From a virus, in the IMG/VR virus record IMGVR_UViG_3300050119_000188, positions 1 through 45,433 of that record: a stretch of DNA of 45,433 bases; one strand, 5' to 3'. Below, one piece after another: positions 7,206-14,595 of the stretch (the first letter of the stretch is position 1; each line of letters begins with the position of its first letter). Under the pieces are notes generated by a model. The model did no database searches. It worked only from the letters and a program-made list of their open reading frames with translations, and had not been told where the DNA came from. A program made the translations under genes and the position numbers.

Positions 7206-7534
7206 AGCCTGAATGGACGTTTGGTGATATAGATGCCCGACACACAACTATGCGACTGCGGGTCGGGATGCGGGTCAAATTCTGCCAGAGTTTGCCAGGA
7301 GAACTGATGGTTCGTCAATTTGATGTCGGTCGTCTCAACCAAGTGATTCTTACAGACGGTCACCGAGATCATAATCATCCACCGCACCATATTAAATATG
7401 TGCTGCGTGGAAAACTGATGTGGCAGGTGTGTGGAATCTCAGGTTATACTCACAAGATTATATTACACGGTTATCTCGTGTCATTGGAGCAAGAATGGTG
7501 GGATCGAGAAACCGACCAGGACTTACCGATTTAG
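7202..7534 (+). CDS. A-type small domain protein with DLPI tag (3 of 3)
   Basis: A 110-aa protein from ATG 7202, overlapping the previous stop (ATGA). It starts MKPEWTFGDID, similar to its neighbour (MKPNWHIGDTW), then LRVGMRVKF, a strand KYVLRGKLMWQVCG, HKIILHGYL, and the end TDQDLPI. LRVGMRVKF closely resembles LKVGDRVKF in the tandem-module protein at 23182-25059, which links the two groups. Its stop overlaps the convergent gene 7531-7713 by 4 bases. Confidence 0.7.
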   Translation: MKPEWTFGDIDARHTTMRLRVGMRVKFCQSLPGELMVRQFDVGRLNQVILTDGHRDHNHPPHHIKYVLRGKLMWQVCGISGYTHKIILHGYLVSLEQEWWDRETDQDLPI

Positions 7535-7713
7535 AACATAGCGCCTGCCGCCCTGAGCTTCATGTCCAGCTGAGCAAAAAACTCATCGGCGTCTTCCAGC
7601 GGTTCGTCGCCCTGCTCCGCAATACCTTCCTGCACAAACGCTTCAATGGCGCACCCTTCCTTGATTTCGGCTTCAGTGAGCATCTCAACTTCGTCGGAGT
7701 TATCGGCAATCAT
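7531..7713 (-). CDS. Small acidic protein (early, leaderless)
   Basis: A 60-aa, strongly acidic, helical protein starting MIADNSDEVEMLTEAEIKEG. It has its own promoter placed 6 bases before ATG 7713. It lies directly downstream of the RelE-like ORF at 7752-7922. An acidic partner next to a toxin-fold protein raises the possibility of an antitoxin, but the order, the separate promoter and the lack of a DNA-binding motif leave this open. DNA mimicry is another option for such a protein. Confidence 0.65.
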   Translation of the reverse strand: MIADNSDEVEMLTEAEIKEGCAIEAFVQEGIAEQGDEPLEDADEFFAQLDMKLRAAGAMF

Positions 7714-7719
7714 GTCGTT

Positions 7720-7748
7720 ACATTAACACGAACGCATAGATTTGTCAA
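7720..7748 (-). promoter_or_regulatory. Leaderless sigma70-type promoter
   Basis: TTGACA (7743-7748), a 17-base spacer, TAATGT (7720-7725), then 6 bases to ATG 7713. Confidence 0.8.
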
Positions 7749-7751
7749 GCG

Positions 7752-7922
7752 TTACCTCCGATCAATGATGGAGTCATACTCGGCGTGCGTGCCCAACCAG
7801 TCCCAAATGAATATGCGGTCGTCGGTCGGGTCCTGATATCCCATCACCCGGTATCCTCTACCAATCTCGGCGCGAAACTTGTTTTTGTTAGATGTGAGAC
7901 ACTTAAAGTCGACCGACCCCAT
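7752..7922 (-). CDS. RelE/HigB-like small protein
   Basis: A 56-aa frame from ATG 7922, 9 bases after the stop of the kinase-like gene, ending at TAA 7752. It reads KFRAEIGRGYRVMGYQD, then RIFIWDWLGTHAEYDSII. The pattern of a strand with R-GYRV, then a strand followed by W-GTH-EYD, is the C-terminal hallmark of RelE/HigB-family toxins and their relatives. It is shorter than most members (about 90 aa), so it may be a trimmed or inactive version. It ends 4 bases before the promoter of the acidic gene 7531-7713. Confidence 0.55.
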   Translation of the reverse strand: MGSVDFKCLTSNKNKFRAEIGRGYRVMGYQDPTDDRIFIWDWLGTHAEYDSIIDRR

Positions 7923-7931
7923 ATCGCGCTT

Positions 7932-8690
7932 TCATTTCTTGAAAGCTTCAGACGCCCGAATTTGCATGGCAAGCGGTAATGCGGCCATGCACTTCTTGAA
8001 CCGCTTAGTGGTCTTCGACATCGTATAAGGGTTGGGTCGCGGAATGCTCTCCAATAACGTCGTGAAGATCGCAGGTGTGATGCCTTCGGTACCGGCTAAA
8101 GCTCCTGATAGTGTGTCTCCTGCGCTCAGCCGCCCAAGCTTTCCGGCGTCATCCAGGTAGATGACCGGGTCGACGATGACGAGCGTTCCGTCCACTCGCA
8201 TAATCACGTTCTCGTTATGGAGATCTTCGACCCTGATGCCGGTTGTGGCGTTATAATAATCGTCGTTGGACAACCTGGTGAATCCCATCACCCTCATATA
8301 TGGCTCAACAATGTCACGCTCTGCCCTTTCTCCCTCTACGGCAGGCTGTGACATGATCGGCATCAAGATATCCAGATCCGTCGTCTCATCTGGATGCCAG
8401 ATAAAAGCCTCGAGCCTGAGCGGAGCCTCACTGAACATGGTGTTGTGCAGGGCGACCCGGTAGAAGAAGTCCAGATAGGTTGAATGGTAGGTAAGCCGAT
8501 TGCGCTTGAACCAGCGTTGCACAGATTTGTCGAAGTATACGTCATTTTCTCCCTCGCCCAGATCCCCTTGAGCATGCCACGGTCCATCGAACCGCGCGGT
8601 TGGCATCAAAAGCCCAGCTTCATGCGCCCATTCGGCGAGCGCTCGCTGCTCCAGCGGCCTGATTATTTTGGAGGCGGCGTTCCGCCCCGC
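7932..8690 (-). pseudogene. Kinase-like polyvalent-protein domain, C-terminal part after a frameshift
   Basis: This frame encodes about 250 residues of a protein-kinase-fold domain known from phage polyvalent proteins: KIIRPLEQRALAEWA, GENDVYFDKSVQRWFKRN, TYLDFFYRVALHN, then VEDLHNENVIMRVDG and LVIVDP, which correspond to the catalytic loop and metal-binding Asp. No sensible start lies at its beginning. The matching N-terminus is in the frame of 8663-8881. A single -1 shift, or one extra base, in the run of four G at 8685-8688 would join them. It is either a genuine mutation, programmed frameshifting or a sequence error. An internal ATG at 8606 could start a shorter product. Confidence 0.65.
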
Positions 8691-8881
8691 TTGGGCATGC
8701 GCCCTGGGGAGATGCGCGAACTCCCGGACTTGATGCGATGATACTGAGCGATGGCATCTTCGACAGACATCGGTCGCGGCTTGTAGGAGCTGTCCATGAG
8801 GTCCCTGATAAGAGCGTTCCGCTTCCTTGGGGATACAGTCCGGGCGGTAGCTTGGTTCTTGCATTTGTTTGGGATGTTCAT
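8663..8881 (-). CDS. N-terminal fragment of the frameshifted kinase-like protein
   Basis: A 72-aa frame from ATG 8881, basic at the start (MNIPNKCKNQATARTVS), then VEDAIAQYHRIKSGSSRISPGR, which is the usual run-in to a polyvalent kinase-like domain. After that it diverges into GGTPPPK and stops. The following homologous sequence (RNAASKIIRPLEQ) continues in the -1 frame. The promoter 9 bases upstream supports this start. Confidence 0.65.
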   Translation of the reverse strand: MNIPNKCKNQATARTVSPRKRNALIRDLMDSSYKPRPMSVEDAIAQYHRIKSGSSRISPGRMPKRGGTPPPK

Positions 8882-8890
8882 AACTAGCCT

Positions 8891-8919
8891 ACCATATCAC
8901 AGCGATTCCAGTCCGTCAA
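8891..8919 (-). promoter_or_regulatory. Sigma70-type promoter for the 8881 gene
   Basis: TTGACG (8914-8919), a 17-base spacer, TATGGT (8891-8896). The ATG is 9 bases after the -10, so the expected leader is about 3 bases. Confidence 0.7.
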
Positions 8920-8924
8920 GCATA

Positions 8925-9185
8925 TCAGCCGGTCGACGCGATGAATTCGATATCCTTGGCCGGAATGTTGTGCGGGTCCTCGTAAGATTTGCTGCGCGCG
9001 CGATGGGTATAGACGAAGAAGCCGTCTTTATCGCGCCCAAGGCCGACCTCCTTTAATGCAGATTTGAGATCGGCAGGCTTGGCGCAACCGTGTTCGATCC
9101 CGTCTTTCTTCTTACCTTCAAGCAAGTCCGATAACTGTTGCGGCGTCATGCCGGATACGTAGATCTCAGACGGGCAGGTCATCAT
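8925..9185 (-). CDS. Conserved-looking phage protein of unknown function
   Basis: An 86-aa protein starting MMTCPSEIYVSGMTPQQLS. The C-terminal half, DGFFVYTHRARSKSYEDP followed by IPAKDIEFIASTG, has the look of a conserved small phage protein that I have seen without an assigned role. Residues 15-60 are helical (QQLSDLLEGKKKDGIEHG). It lies about 100 bases after the sigma-factor gene. The gap holds two competing short frames, neither convincing. Confidence 0.6.
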   Translation of the reverse strand: MMTCPSEIYVSGMTPQQLSDLLEGKKKDGIEHGCAKPADLKSALKEVGLGRDKDGFFVYTHRARSKSYEDPHNIPAKDIEFIASTG

Positions 9186-9286
9186 TATCTATCGACATAT
9201 TGAAGAAGCGCGCCAGACACGTGTTCGTGACACGGTGACTGAAAAGCATATACATGCCAGACTTGCTCCACGAACTTTCGTGCGCC

Positions 9287-10960
9287 TCATTTGGCAAACG
9301 TTTCCGCGCTCAACTCAATCGGTACGTCATCATCTTCGTAGAGCAGCGTGTCGGTTAGCAGCCCGTCGTTCACGTTGCCCTGGACGTGCTCAAACTGCCG
9401 CTGGATGGAATCGGGCGACGTCCGCAAGTGCTTGGCCAGTGAGTTGACGGTTTCGGGGGATGGGTCCTTAGTCATGACGTTGAATACCTCCTTGAGCTGG
9501 GAGTTGCGGCGCATCAAAGCGTGGGACGGGAACCGGACCGTGATCCCGGCGAACACTTCCATGAGCCGCTTGGCTGCGTCCATGCCGACGCACTTGATGA
9601 CGTCCGGGATGAACGAGAACTTTTCCGCCGCCCTCATGATGTCGATCTCTCCCAGCGGCTGGTCGTAGATGGATAGCAGGGCGTTGCGGATCGCCGCGTG
9701 CGTCCAGTCGAGCAAAAACTTGGCGGAGTCGAGCGGCATCCCGTAGCCAGACACGATCGTCTTCAAGATTTGCTGACGAGAGGTGTTGGCAGCATTGGTC
9801 ATGACTTCGCGGACGCAATATCGGATGATCTCCCGGATATGAGGCTCGTTCCAGCGCACTTCCAGCTCCTTGAGGGATGCCAAGATGGCGTCCCGGATGT
9901 CGGTGTCGAAGTTCTGCACGTAGTCAGTCCCAACGAACGCGTCCAGAGGGGTGTCGTGGACCGTTACCATATGGTCGCGGAACTGCTTTTCACGACCGAT
10001 GTAAGCAAGGGCGGCGTTCCGTACACAGGAACTATTCCCCACTACGATTCCATTCGCCACATAATTATGTGTCTCCTCCACCGTGATATCATACCTCCAA
10101 TCAGTGTCGGAATCATTCCACACATTAGACCGAGACCATGCGCTGGCTACGGCTTCTTCACGACATATTATTAACCTATCTGATGGGTCTAGGTCACTTA
10201 CGGATACCTTACCTCCATTAAAACGTTGAACCTCATGACCACGCGTCATCACTAATGATGCTCCTTGCCTGGCATGTAGGCTTACCCAATCGTGTTTGTT
10301 GATCGATGGGGATTTGGACCATCCAACCACTTTCTTATTGACGAATAATCCAGTCTCGGCATCCCAGCTTCGAACGCTTACTGGAAGTCTATCATCCACA
10401 ATAATATTGATAGGTAGACGATCGCCATTCGCTAGCGTCACCATAGACTTTGAAGCTACGCAGAAGTAAGTGAACACTTTGGGTGATCCGGGGGCCGTCT
10501 TGACGCCTCTGATCCATCCGCGAAATTGCCCGAACATGTGATTCTTAATGTCTTCAAATGGGGCCGAGAGCTGGAACCGATGCACCCGGATGATCGAGTC
10601 GATCAGATCGCCGGTCAGTGCGCAGATCCGTTCGTAGGTGGCAAAGTCCTCCTTCTCCTTATATTGGTTGCAGAGCTCCGTCACCAAAGCGTTGTCGAAG
10701 ATCACGCGCTTGGCAGGCTTGACGACTACGGCCCCGTTCCGTTCCTGCGGCGGCGGCACGTCAGCGATCGGCCCCAATAAAGCTGGCGGCTTGATCTTGG
10801 TGCGCACCGGCTGCAGCGGTGACTTGGCTTTTTTGCCAGCGTTCGGCCCCACCAGATCTCGGCCACATTCACAGATGATGGCTCCGGCAAACTGGTTGAC
10901 GACGGTGTGCTGGGCTCCGCACTGACATTTTATGACCTGACTGGTAGGCTTTGACTTCAT
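9287..10960 (-). CDS. Late sigma factor (gp55-like) interrupted by a mini-intein
   Basis: The 557-aa precursor has an N-terminal Cys pattern (CQCG...CECG, residues 13-33) like a zinc ribbon. The sigma70 region-2-like segment reads KVFTYF up to residue 166 and resumes SSCVRNAALAYIGREKQFR at residue 310. This recalls T4 gp55-type late sigma factors (F-YF-x-x-x-RNA). Residues 167-309 are an intein. The spliced protein would have 414 aa, longer than T4 gp55. It would direct host RNA polymerase to phage late promoters. The divergent RusA gene starts 28 bases away. Assignment to gp55 rests on the short core motif. Confidence 0.7.
   Translation of the reverse strand: MKSKPTSQVIKCQCGAQHTVVNQFAGAIICECGRDLVGPNAGKKAKSPLQPVRTKIKPPALLGPIADVPPPQERNGAVVVKPAKRVIFDNALVTELCNQYKEKEDFATYERICALTGDLIDSIIRVHRFQLSAPFEDIKNHMFGQFRGWIRGVKTAPGSPKVFTYFCVASKSMVTLANGDRLPINIIVDDRLPVSVRSWDAETGLFVNKKVVGWSKSPSINKHDWVSLHARQGASLVMTRGHEVQRFNGGKVSVSDLDPSDRLIICREEAVASAWSRSNVWNDSDTDWRYDITVEETHNYVANGIVVGNSSCVRNAALAYIGREKQFRDHMVTVHDTPLDAFVGTDYVQNFDTDIRDAILASLKELEVRWNEPHIREIIRYCVREVMTNAANTSRQQILKTIVSGYGMPLDSAKFLLDWTHAAIRNALLSIYDQPLGEIDIMRAAEKFSFIPDVIKCVGMDAAKRLMEVFAGITVRFPSHALMRRNSQLKEVFNVMTKDPSPETVNSLAKHLRTSPDSIQRQFEHVQGNVNDGLLTDTLLYEDDDVPIELSAETFAK
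10034..10462 (-). other. Mini-intein inside the sigma factor gene
   Basis: A 143-aa intein. Block A starts at Cys (CVASKSMVTLANGDRLPI), block B is VMTRGHEV with the usual T-x-x-H, and blocks F/G are YDITVEETHNYVANGIVVGN followed by Ser. The usual penultimate His is Gly here. It is too short for a homing endonuclease. It sits within the most conserved sigma segment. Confidence 0.85.
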
Positions 10961-10988
10961 CGCATTCTAAGTAAAAAGAACGCAACCA

Positions 10989-11675
10989 ATGAGCAAAGCG
11001 CCACAACTTCCGGCTTACCAGCGTCTGGCAAAACATGGTCAAGCTTGCCAGCCGTCAAGGCTTGTGTTAAGAGCTTCCAAGCGGTTGGTGCTGGAGTTCA
11101 TTCATCCCGGACAGATCATGGGGAAGCAGCGCCCAAGGCGCGGAAAAGGGGTGACCAAGCACGGCAATCCGATCATGTACACGCCTAGGCGCACCCAAGA
11201 CGCTGAGGCGGTGATCGCCATGCTGGCCCGGCAGGCCATGGGCGCTGGGGCCAAGCTACTGGAAGGGTCGCTCAGGATTGAGATCACCCACTTCTCCGCA
11301 ATTCCGAAGTCCTATAGCAAAGCAGTGGCTGCCAAGTGCGAATCGGGGGAATTGAGACCCCAGAGTGACGTTGACATCGACAATTGTCAGAAGACGGTTT
11401 TCGATGCTTTGAATAAGGTGATCTATGATGATGATCGCAGGGTAGTGGAGGGAGAGTGCACCAAATGGTACGTCACCGACCGCAACGCTGCCGGATATGC
11501 GATCATCCGACTTTATCAATTGGAGTGCTTGCCTCCGGTCACGGAGGCGGAAGCTTGTATCAGTTTGAGCATGATGATTCAACGACTGGCGGATGCTCCA
11601 GCTAACCAGCGTTTTGATGTGATCGGAAAGCATCGTGATGAGCTGTTCAATATCATGAGGACGCTTGATGCCTGA
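10989..11675 (+). CDS. rusA: RusA-family Holliday junction resolvase
   Basis: A 228-aa protein, with the RusA fold in its central part. After GKQRPRRGKG and MYTPRRTQDAE comes the substrate-binding AIPKSYSK. The metal-binding acidic cluster follows in QSDVDIDNCQKTVFDALN and VIYDDDRRVVEG, the family's D-x-D-N-x-x-K-x-x-x-D-A-L...D-D-R pattern. It cuts four-way DNA junctions, here probably to debranch replicating or recombining phage DNA before packaging. E. coli RusA has about 120 aa, so there are N- and C-terminal extensions of unknown role. It is divergent from the sigma gene and overlaps the next small gene. Confidence 0.85.
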   Translation: MSKAPQLPAYQRLAKHGQACQPSRLVLRASKRLVLEFIHPGQIMGKQRPRRGKGVTKHGNPIMYTPRRTQDAEAVIAMLARQAMGAGAKLLEGSLRIEITHFSAIPKSYSKAVAAKCESGELRPQSDVDIDNCQKTVFDALNKVIYDDDRRVVEGECTKWYVTDRNAAGYAIIRLYQLECLPPVTEAEACISLSMMIQRLADAPANQRFDVIGKHRDELFNIMRTLDA

Positions 11676-11835
11676 CAAATCGCCAACCAAGTGGGAGCTT
11701 GACGGTGATGAAGATGCCGCACGAGCGATTATGGGAACGTGCACGATTCGCCGATCGTTTCGAATGTGGATGCTGGATCTCAAGCTGGCGAGGCAGCGCC
11801 TTGCCCGAGAAAGGAGGGGCCAATTGAGAACCTAG
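11668..11835 (+). CDS. Small basic protein downstream of rusA
   Basis: A 55-aa frame whose ATG lies inside the end of rusA (8-base overlap). It starts MPDKSPTKWELDGDEDAARA and continues with an arginine-rich helix (RMWMLDLKLARQRLARERR). Unknown function. The neighbouring frames over the same bases are also open, one of them ending in the DLP tag, so the exact coding frame here is not certain. Confidence 0.45.
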   Translation: MPDKSPTKWELDGDEDAARAIMGTCTIRRSFRMWMLDLKLARQRLARERRGQLRT

Positions 11836-11876
11836 ATCTTCCAGAATTGCGAGACGTCGAAGACCTCCCAGACTAA
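11766..11876 (+). CDS. Possible short peptide with a doubled DLPE/DLPD tag
   Basis: A 36-aa frame from GTG 11766 ending IENLDLPELRDVEDLPD before TAA. It holds the tag twice and little else. It overlaps the 3' half of 11668-11835 in another frame. It could be the remnant of a tagged gene, or the start may be a different non-ATG codon. Confidence 0.35.
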   Translation: MDAGSQAGEAAPCPRKEGPIENLDLPELRDVEDLPD

Positions 11877-11878
11877 CT

Positions 11879-11887
11879 AACATTCTT
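11879..11887 (+). promoter_or_regulatory. AACATTCTT upstream element
   Basis: AACATTCTT followed by 6 bases and ATG 11894, the same spacing as upstream of the dCTP deaminase gene. Confidence 0.5.
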
Positions 11888-11893
11888 TTCTCC

Positions 11894-12634
11894 ATGGCTA
11901 CAACCGAATTTCTTCACGACGTTGCCGCTGATGAAGCTGCTGCAGGCGCTTCTTCCGCGATCGCAACCGTTCGCACTACTCCGCTTGACCCCCAGGCTAC
12001 TCAACGCTCCGTCGCTGAGCTCGCTTATCTGACTGCGATGGCCAATGCGGCAGTGGCCAAGTATATCGGTCAGCCGGTCCCACTGCAGACCGGTGGAAGC
12101 TACCCGATGCTAGGGCTTCCCGTGTATTCCGGTGACATCAGCGACGGTCAGAAGCCACCCATATTGGATGGGGATTCTTTGACGCTCGCCATCGCCAAGC
12201 TGGTCGTGCAGCTCAGTCAATGGCTGCCGTTCGTCAACCGTCACCCTCTACCACCTGGCACGGTGATCGCCTACATGGGAGACCCATCGCTGATCCCGTC
12301 GATTGATTTGTTACCTGGCGATGACCCTACTGTCCCCCCTACCGGGTCAGTCGGCAGCTTTTTCGTTCTCATGGACGGAGGAATACATTCCACTATTCAG
12401 ACCATTGATATGACTGGCAATTGCCTAATTGGGGCGGTGGCCGGGCAAATCGGCAATGCGTTTGGTGGCCTACCGGTAACGCCCGCCTCGATAGGGTTGG
12501 GCATCATTGTAGTGGCGTCGTCGCCAGCCTTCGGCCTAGCCTACGGACCTCAGGAAACTGCTGAGGTGACGCCGATCACGCCGAGCGTCGGGTGTTCGTT
12601 CATCATGCGTACGCCTCGGGTCAATTACACCTGA
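11894..12634 (+). CDS. Tail collar/fibre-like virion protein
   Basis: A 246-aa protein. The N-terminal 100 residues are helical and alanine-rich. The C-terminal half is beta-rich and glycine-rich: LPPGTVIAYMGDP, then FFVLMDGGIH and MTGNCLIGAVAGQIGN. This resembles the phage tail-collar domain, where a strand with PPGT-I...G is followed by LCDG-type and G-FL-G-type turns. Such proteins form receptor-binding tips or collars. It is preceded by the AACATTCTT element shared with portal and terminase, consistent with late expression. Its end overlaps the convergent methyltransferase gene by 10 bases. The receptor is unknown. Confidence 0.55.
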   Translation: MATTEFLHDVAADEAAAGASSAIATVRTTPLDPQATQRSVAELAYLTAMANAAVAKYIGQPVPLQTGGSYPMLGLPVYSGDISDGQKPPILDGDSLTLAIAKLVVQLSQWLPFVNRHPLPPGTVIAYMGDPSLIPSIDLLPGDDPTVPPTGSVGSFFVLMDGGIHSTIQTIDMTGNCLIGAVAGQIGNAFGGLPVTPASIGLGIIVVASSPAFGLAYGPQETAEVTPITPSVGCSFIMRTPRVNYT

Positions 12635-13272
12635 TTACGCGATCGCAGCCACTCTCTGGCAATAAACGCGCTATAAGCTGGCGGAATGGCTTGAGACAGT
12701 TCGGAGAGCGTCATCCAGTGGATCTCCATGGCGTTTTTGCCAGCCTCGATGCTGAAATCTGGTTGACCCTTATTATCTGCTGGCCCGGTCCTGCGTCGGT
12801 TCCGCACGTGTCCTCCGTAAACTCCGATGACTGACGGTTTGGAATGATTGCAGTTAGGCGCCTTGATCGGAAAGTTGGACTCAAAGATTCGGTGACGTTG
12901 TAACTCGGCTCCCATGCATCCGAGCCCAAACATGGTCCCGCACAACAATATTGGGTGGATGAGTGGAGCACCCACCACGTTCTCGATCACGTAAGGGCCG
13001 CCCCATGCCTGGAGCTTCTGGCGCGTCGCTGGAATCAGGTCTGCGTGGCATCGATTGTTGTGCATCTGCTTCAGCGCGCAATGGCGCTGGCACGGCGGAC
13101 TGGCCCACACAAAATCGGCACCGGTCAGATCCGCCTCCAACGCGTCTCCTTGGATAAATTTGAACGGGTAGCGAGGTTGGCTCTTGAGATCAATGCCCGT
13201 CACCGTGAACCCAGCGTGATGCAATCCCATCGAGACGCCGCCTGCCCCGCAGAATAAATCGATCGCGATCAT
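12625..13272 (-). CDS. C5-cytosine DNA methyltransferase
   Basis: From ATG 13272 (overlapping the previous stop as ATGA) the protein has 215 aa. Motif I IDLFCGAGGVSMGL is at residues 4-17, and motif IV SPPCQRH with the catalytic Cys is at 58-64. It is followed by ENVVGAP (motif VI) and ELQRHRIFES (motif VIII-like). It would transfer a methyl group to C5 of cytosine. It is much shorter than host enzymes, with a minimal target-recognition region, as in several phage versions. A longer frame up to 13467 is antisense-like extension into the upstream gene and is rejected. It is last in a six-gene operon and probably serves to modify phage DNA against restriction. Confidence 0.85.
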   Translation of the reverse strand: MIAIDLFCGAGGVSMGLHHAGFTVTGIDLKSQPRYPFKFIQGDALEADLTGADFVWASPPCQRHCALKQMHNNRCHADLIPATRQKLQAWGGPYVIENVVGAPLIHPILLCGTMFGLGCMGAELQRHRIFESNFPIKAPNCNHSKPSVIGVYGGHVRNRRRTGPADNKGQPDFSIEAGKNAMEIHWMTLSELSQAIPPAYSAFIAREWLRSRNQV

Positions 13273-13700
13273 TCGTGAGCCGCCCGGCTCCATTTTGGTT
13301 TGTGCTTTTTTTGCCAGTGTTTGGAAACTTTGACGCCCCACACAATATGCTCGCCGATCAGGTAAGTGGTAGGGTGCTCGCTTTTTGATAGGTTCCACCG
13401 TCTTGACATTGGTCGACGCACCTTGGGATCGATCTTCATGAACCCGAGATTGAGCGGAAACCCACAATAAATCTGCTGTTGCATAAACGTTAGAACGCCT
13501 TCAGCGGCGTTCATGGCTTCCTTAACCGTCATGCCACGAGCGCGCAAATGCTTAATAATTGTACGCAGATATTGGCGCCTAAATTCGGACGCTGGAAGCT
13601 TTTGGAAGTGGGCCACATTTGAACGAATGCTATGGTAAGTCGAGCGTTTGTTCTTCTTTGAGTTCCTGATCCATCTGCCGCTGGTTAGCGGATCTTCCAA
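13269..13700 (-). CDS. Small basic protein, possible nucleic-acid binder
   Basis: A 143-aa, strongly basic protein. The likely start is TTG 13700, overlapping the end of the adenine methyltransferase gene. There is no earlier ATG before residue 57. The middle (RARGMTVKEAMNAAEGVLTF, then GFPLNLGFMKIDPKVRR) vaguely recalls the helix-helix-strand of HU-like proteins, but the match is weak. Trp/Lys-rich segments end the protein. It sits between two methyltransferase genes with overlapping starts and stops. Confidence 0.55.
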   Translation of the reverse strand: MEDPLTSGRWIRNSKKNKRSTYHSIRSNVAHFQKLPASEFRRQYLRTIIKHLRARGMTVKEAMNAAEGVLTFMQQQIYCGFPLNLGFMKIDPKVRRPMSRRWNLSKSEHPTTYLIGEHIVWGVKVSKHWQKKHKPKWSRAAHE

Positions 13701-14509
13701 GGCGTGATCACGACTAAGTCGACTGCATTTTTGGTCAAGCCACCGTCAGCCTCACCGGGCTTGAGTCGCGTCCACTCCTTGCACCCATCGGTTTGTTTCC
13801 TGAAAGCTTGCGCTAGCTTGGTTGTAGACGTTGACCAACTAGGCCACATCAATGTGACCAGCGACCCGCGAGGATGGAGCATGGCGATCGCCCTCATCAC
13901 GTGCTTAATGTCCTGCTGCTTGGTGAACGGCGGGTTCATCAGGATGCCGTCGAACAATCGGCTGCCGATACTTTTCATCGTGGGCTCATGCTCATCTTGC
14001 CAACGCATGAAGTCTCCATATATGATTTCATTGGGAACAAAGTCTGGGGGCAGTTTGTCGATGTGTAATTCTCGATTTAATTCCACGCCGACCACGTAGA
14101 CGTCCGGCCTCAGCGTCCGGATGGCCTTCACAAGCGCTCCGAGACCTACGGACGGCTCCAGCACTGTTCTCAATTGGTGACCTGCAAGGGTGGACGCGTC
14201 CACAAGCTCTTGCGCCATCTGGTCGGCCACTTCCGGGACAGTTGGGAAGAATTGGAACTTCTGACGCTTGTTCTCTGTTCCTCCTTCTTTCAAGATCGTC
14301 GCCACATCTTTGACCGCATCGCCACCGAGCTTGTAGTGTCGACCCATCGATCGATTCCATTTGTAACCGGCGCCTTCCAGCACGCGCACAACCTCCTTAT
14401 ATACTTGGCGGTTGAGCGATCCTGGCGCCCCAAGATTGATCTGGCCGTCCGAGAGATCGGCGTTCTGGAGCGCTTTGCGCGCCTCGTCGGTAAGTTTGAT
14501 AGTGTTCAT
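13685..14509 (-). CDS. N6-adenine DNA methyltransferase
   Basis: From ATG 14509 the protein has 274 aa. After an N-terminal helical part there is SAM-binding motif I (VLEPSVGLGALVKAI, about 117-130), an acidic residue after the next strand (VVGVELNREL) and the catalytic LMNPPF (191-195). This is the D/N-PP-Y/F signature of amino-methyltransferases. It would methylate adenine N6 in phage DNA, or the target may be unusual. The first 60 residues (SLNRQVYKEVVRVLEGAGYK) may bind the substrate. It belongs to the operon that also encodes the cytosine methyltransferase. No partner nuclease is seen, so it is an orphan enzyme. Confidence 0.8.
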   Translation of the reverse strand: MNTIKLTDEARKALQNADLSDGQINLGAPGSLNRQVYKEVVRVLEGAGYKWNRSMGRHYKLGGDAVKDVATILKEGGTENKRQKFQFFPTVPEVADQMAQELVDASTLAGHQLRTVLEPSVGLGALVKAIRTLRPDVYVVGVELNRELHIDKLPPDFVPNEIIYGDFMRWQDEHEPTMKSIGSRLFDGILMNPPFTKQQDIKHVMRAIAMLHPRGSLVTLMWPSWSTSTTKLAQAFRKQTDGCKEWTRLKPGEADGGLTKNAVDLVVITPWKIR

Positions 14510-14511
14510 AA

Positions 14512-14595
14512 TTATAGAAGGCTTGCAGCGGCGTAGAGGGCGGCCAAGGTGGCCGCGAACCCAAGAACGCGCCAGTGGATCGGAACGTTGTTCAT
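14512..14595 (-). CDS. 27-aa single-span membrane peptide
   Basis: A complete mini-gene: ATG 14595 overlaps the previous stop (ATGA), and its own stop is 2 bases before the next ATG. The product begins MNNVPIHWRVLGFAATLAAL and stays hydrophobic to the end (one transmembrane helix, N-terminus likely inside). The perfect fit between neighbours argues that it is translated. Function unknown. Confidence 0.6.
   Translation of the reverse strand: MNNVPIHWRVLGFAATLAALYAAASLL

Noticed and set aside
9186-9286. A short minus-strand frame ending DNDDLPV, and a second 33-codon frame overlapping the sigma stop
   Set aside because: The DLP match lacks the following E-S-L, the frame runs into the next gene's start, and no promoter fits. 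The gap may be untranslated.
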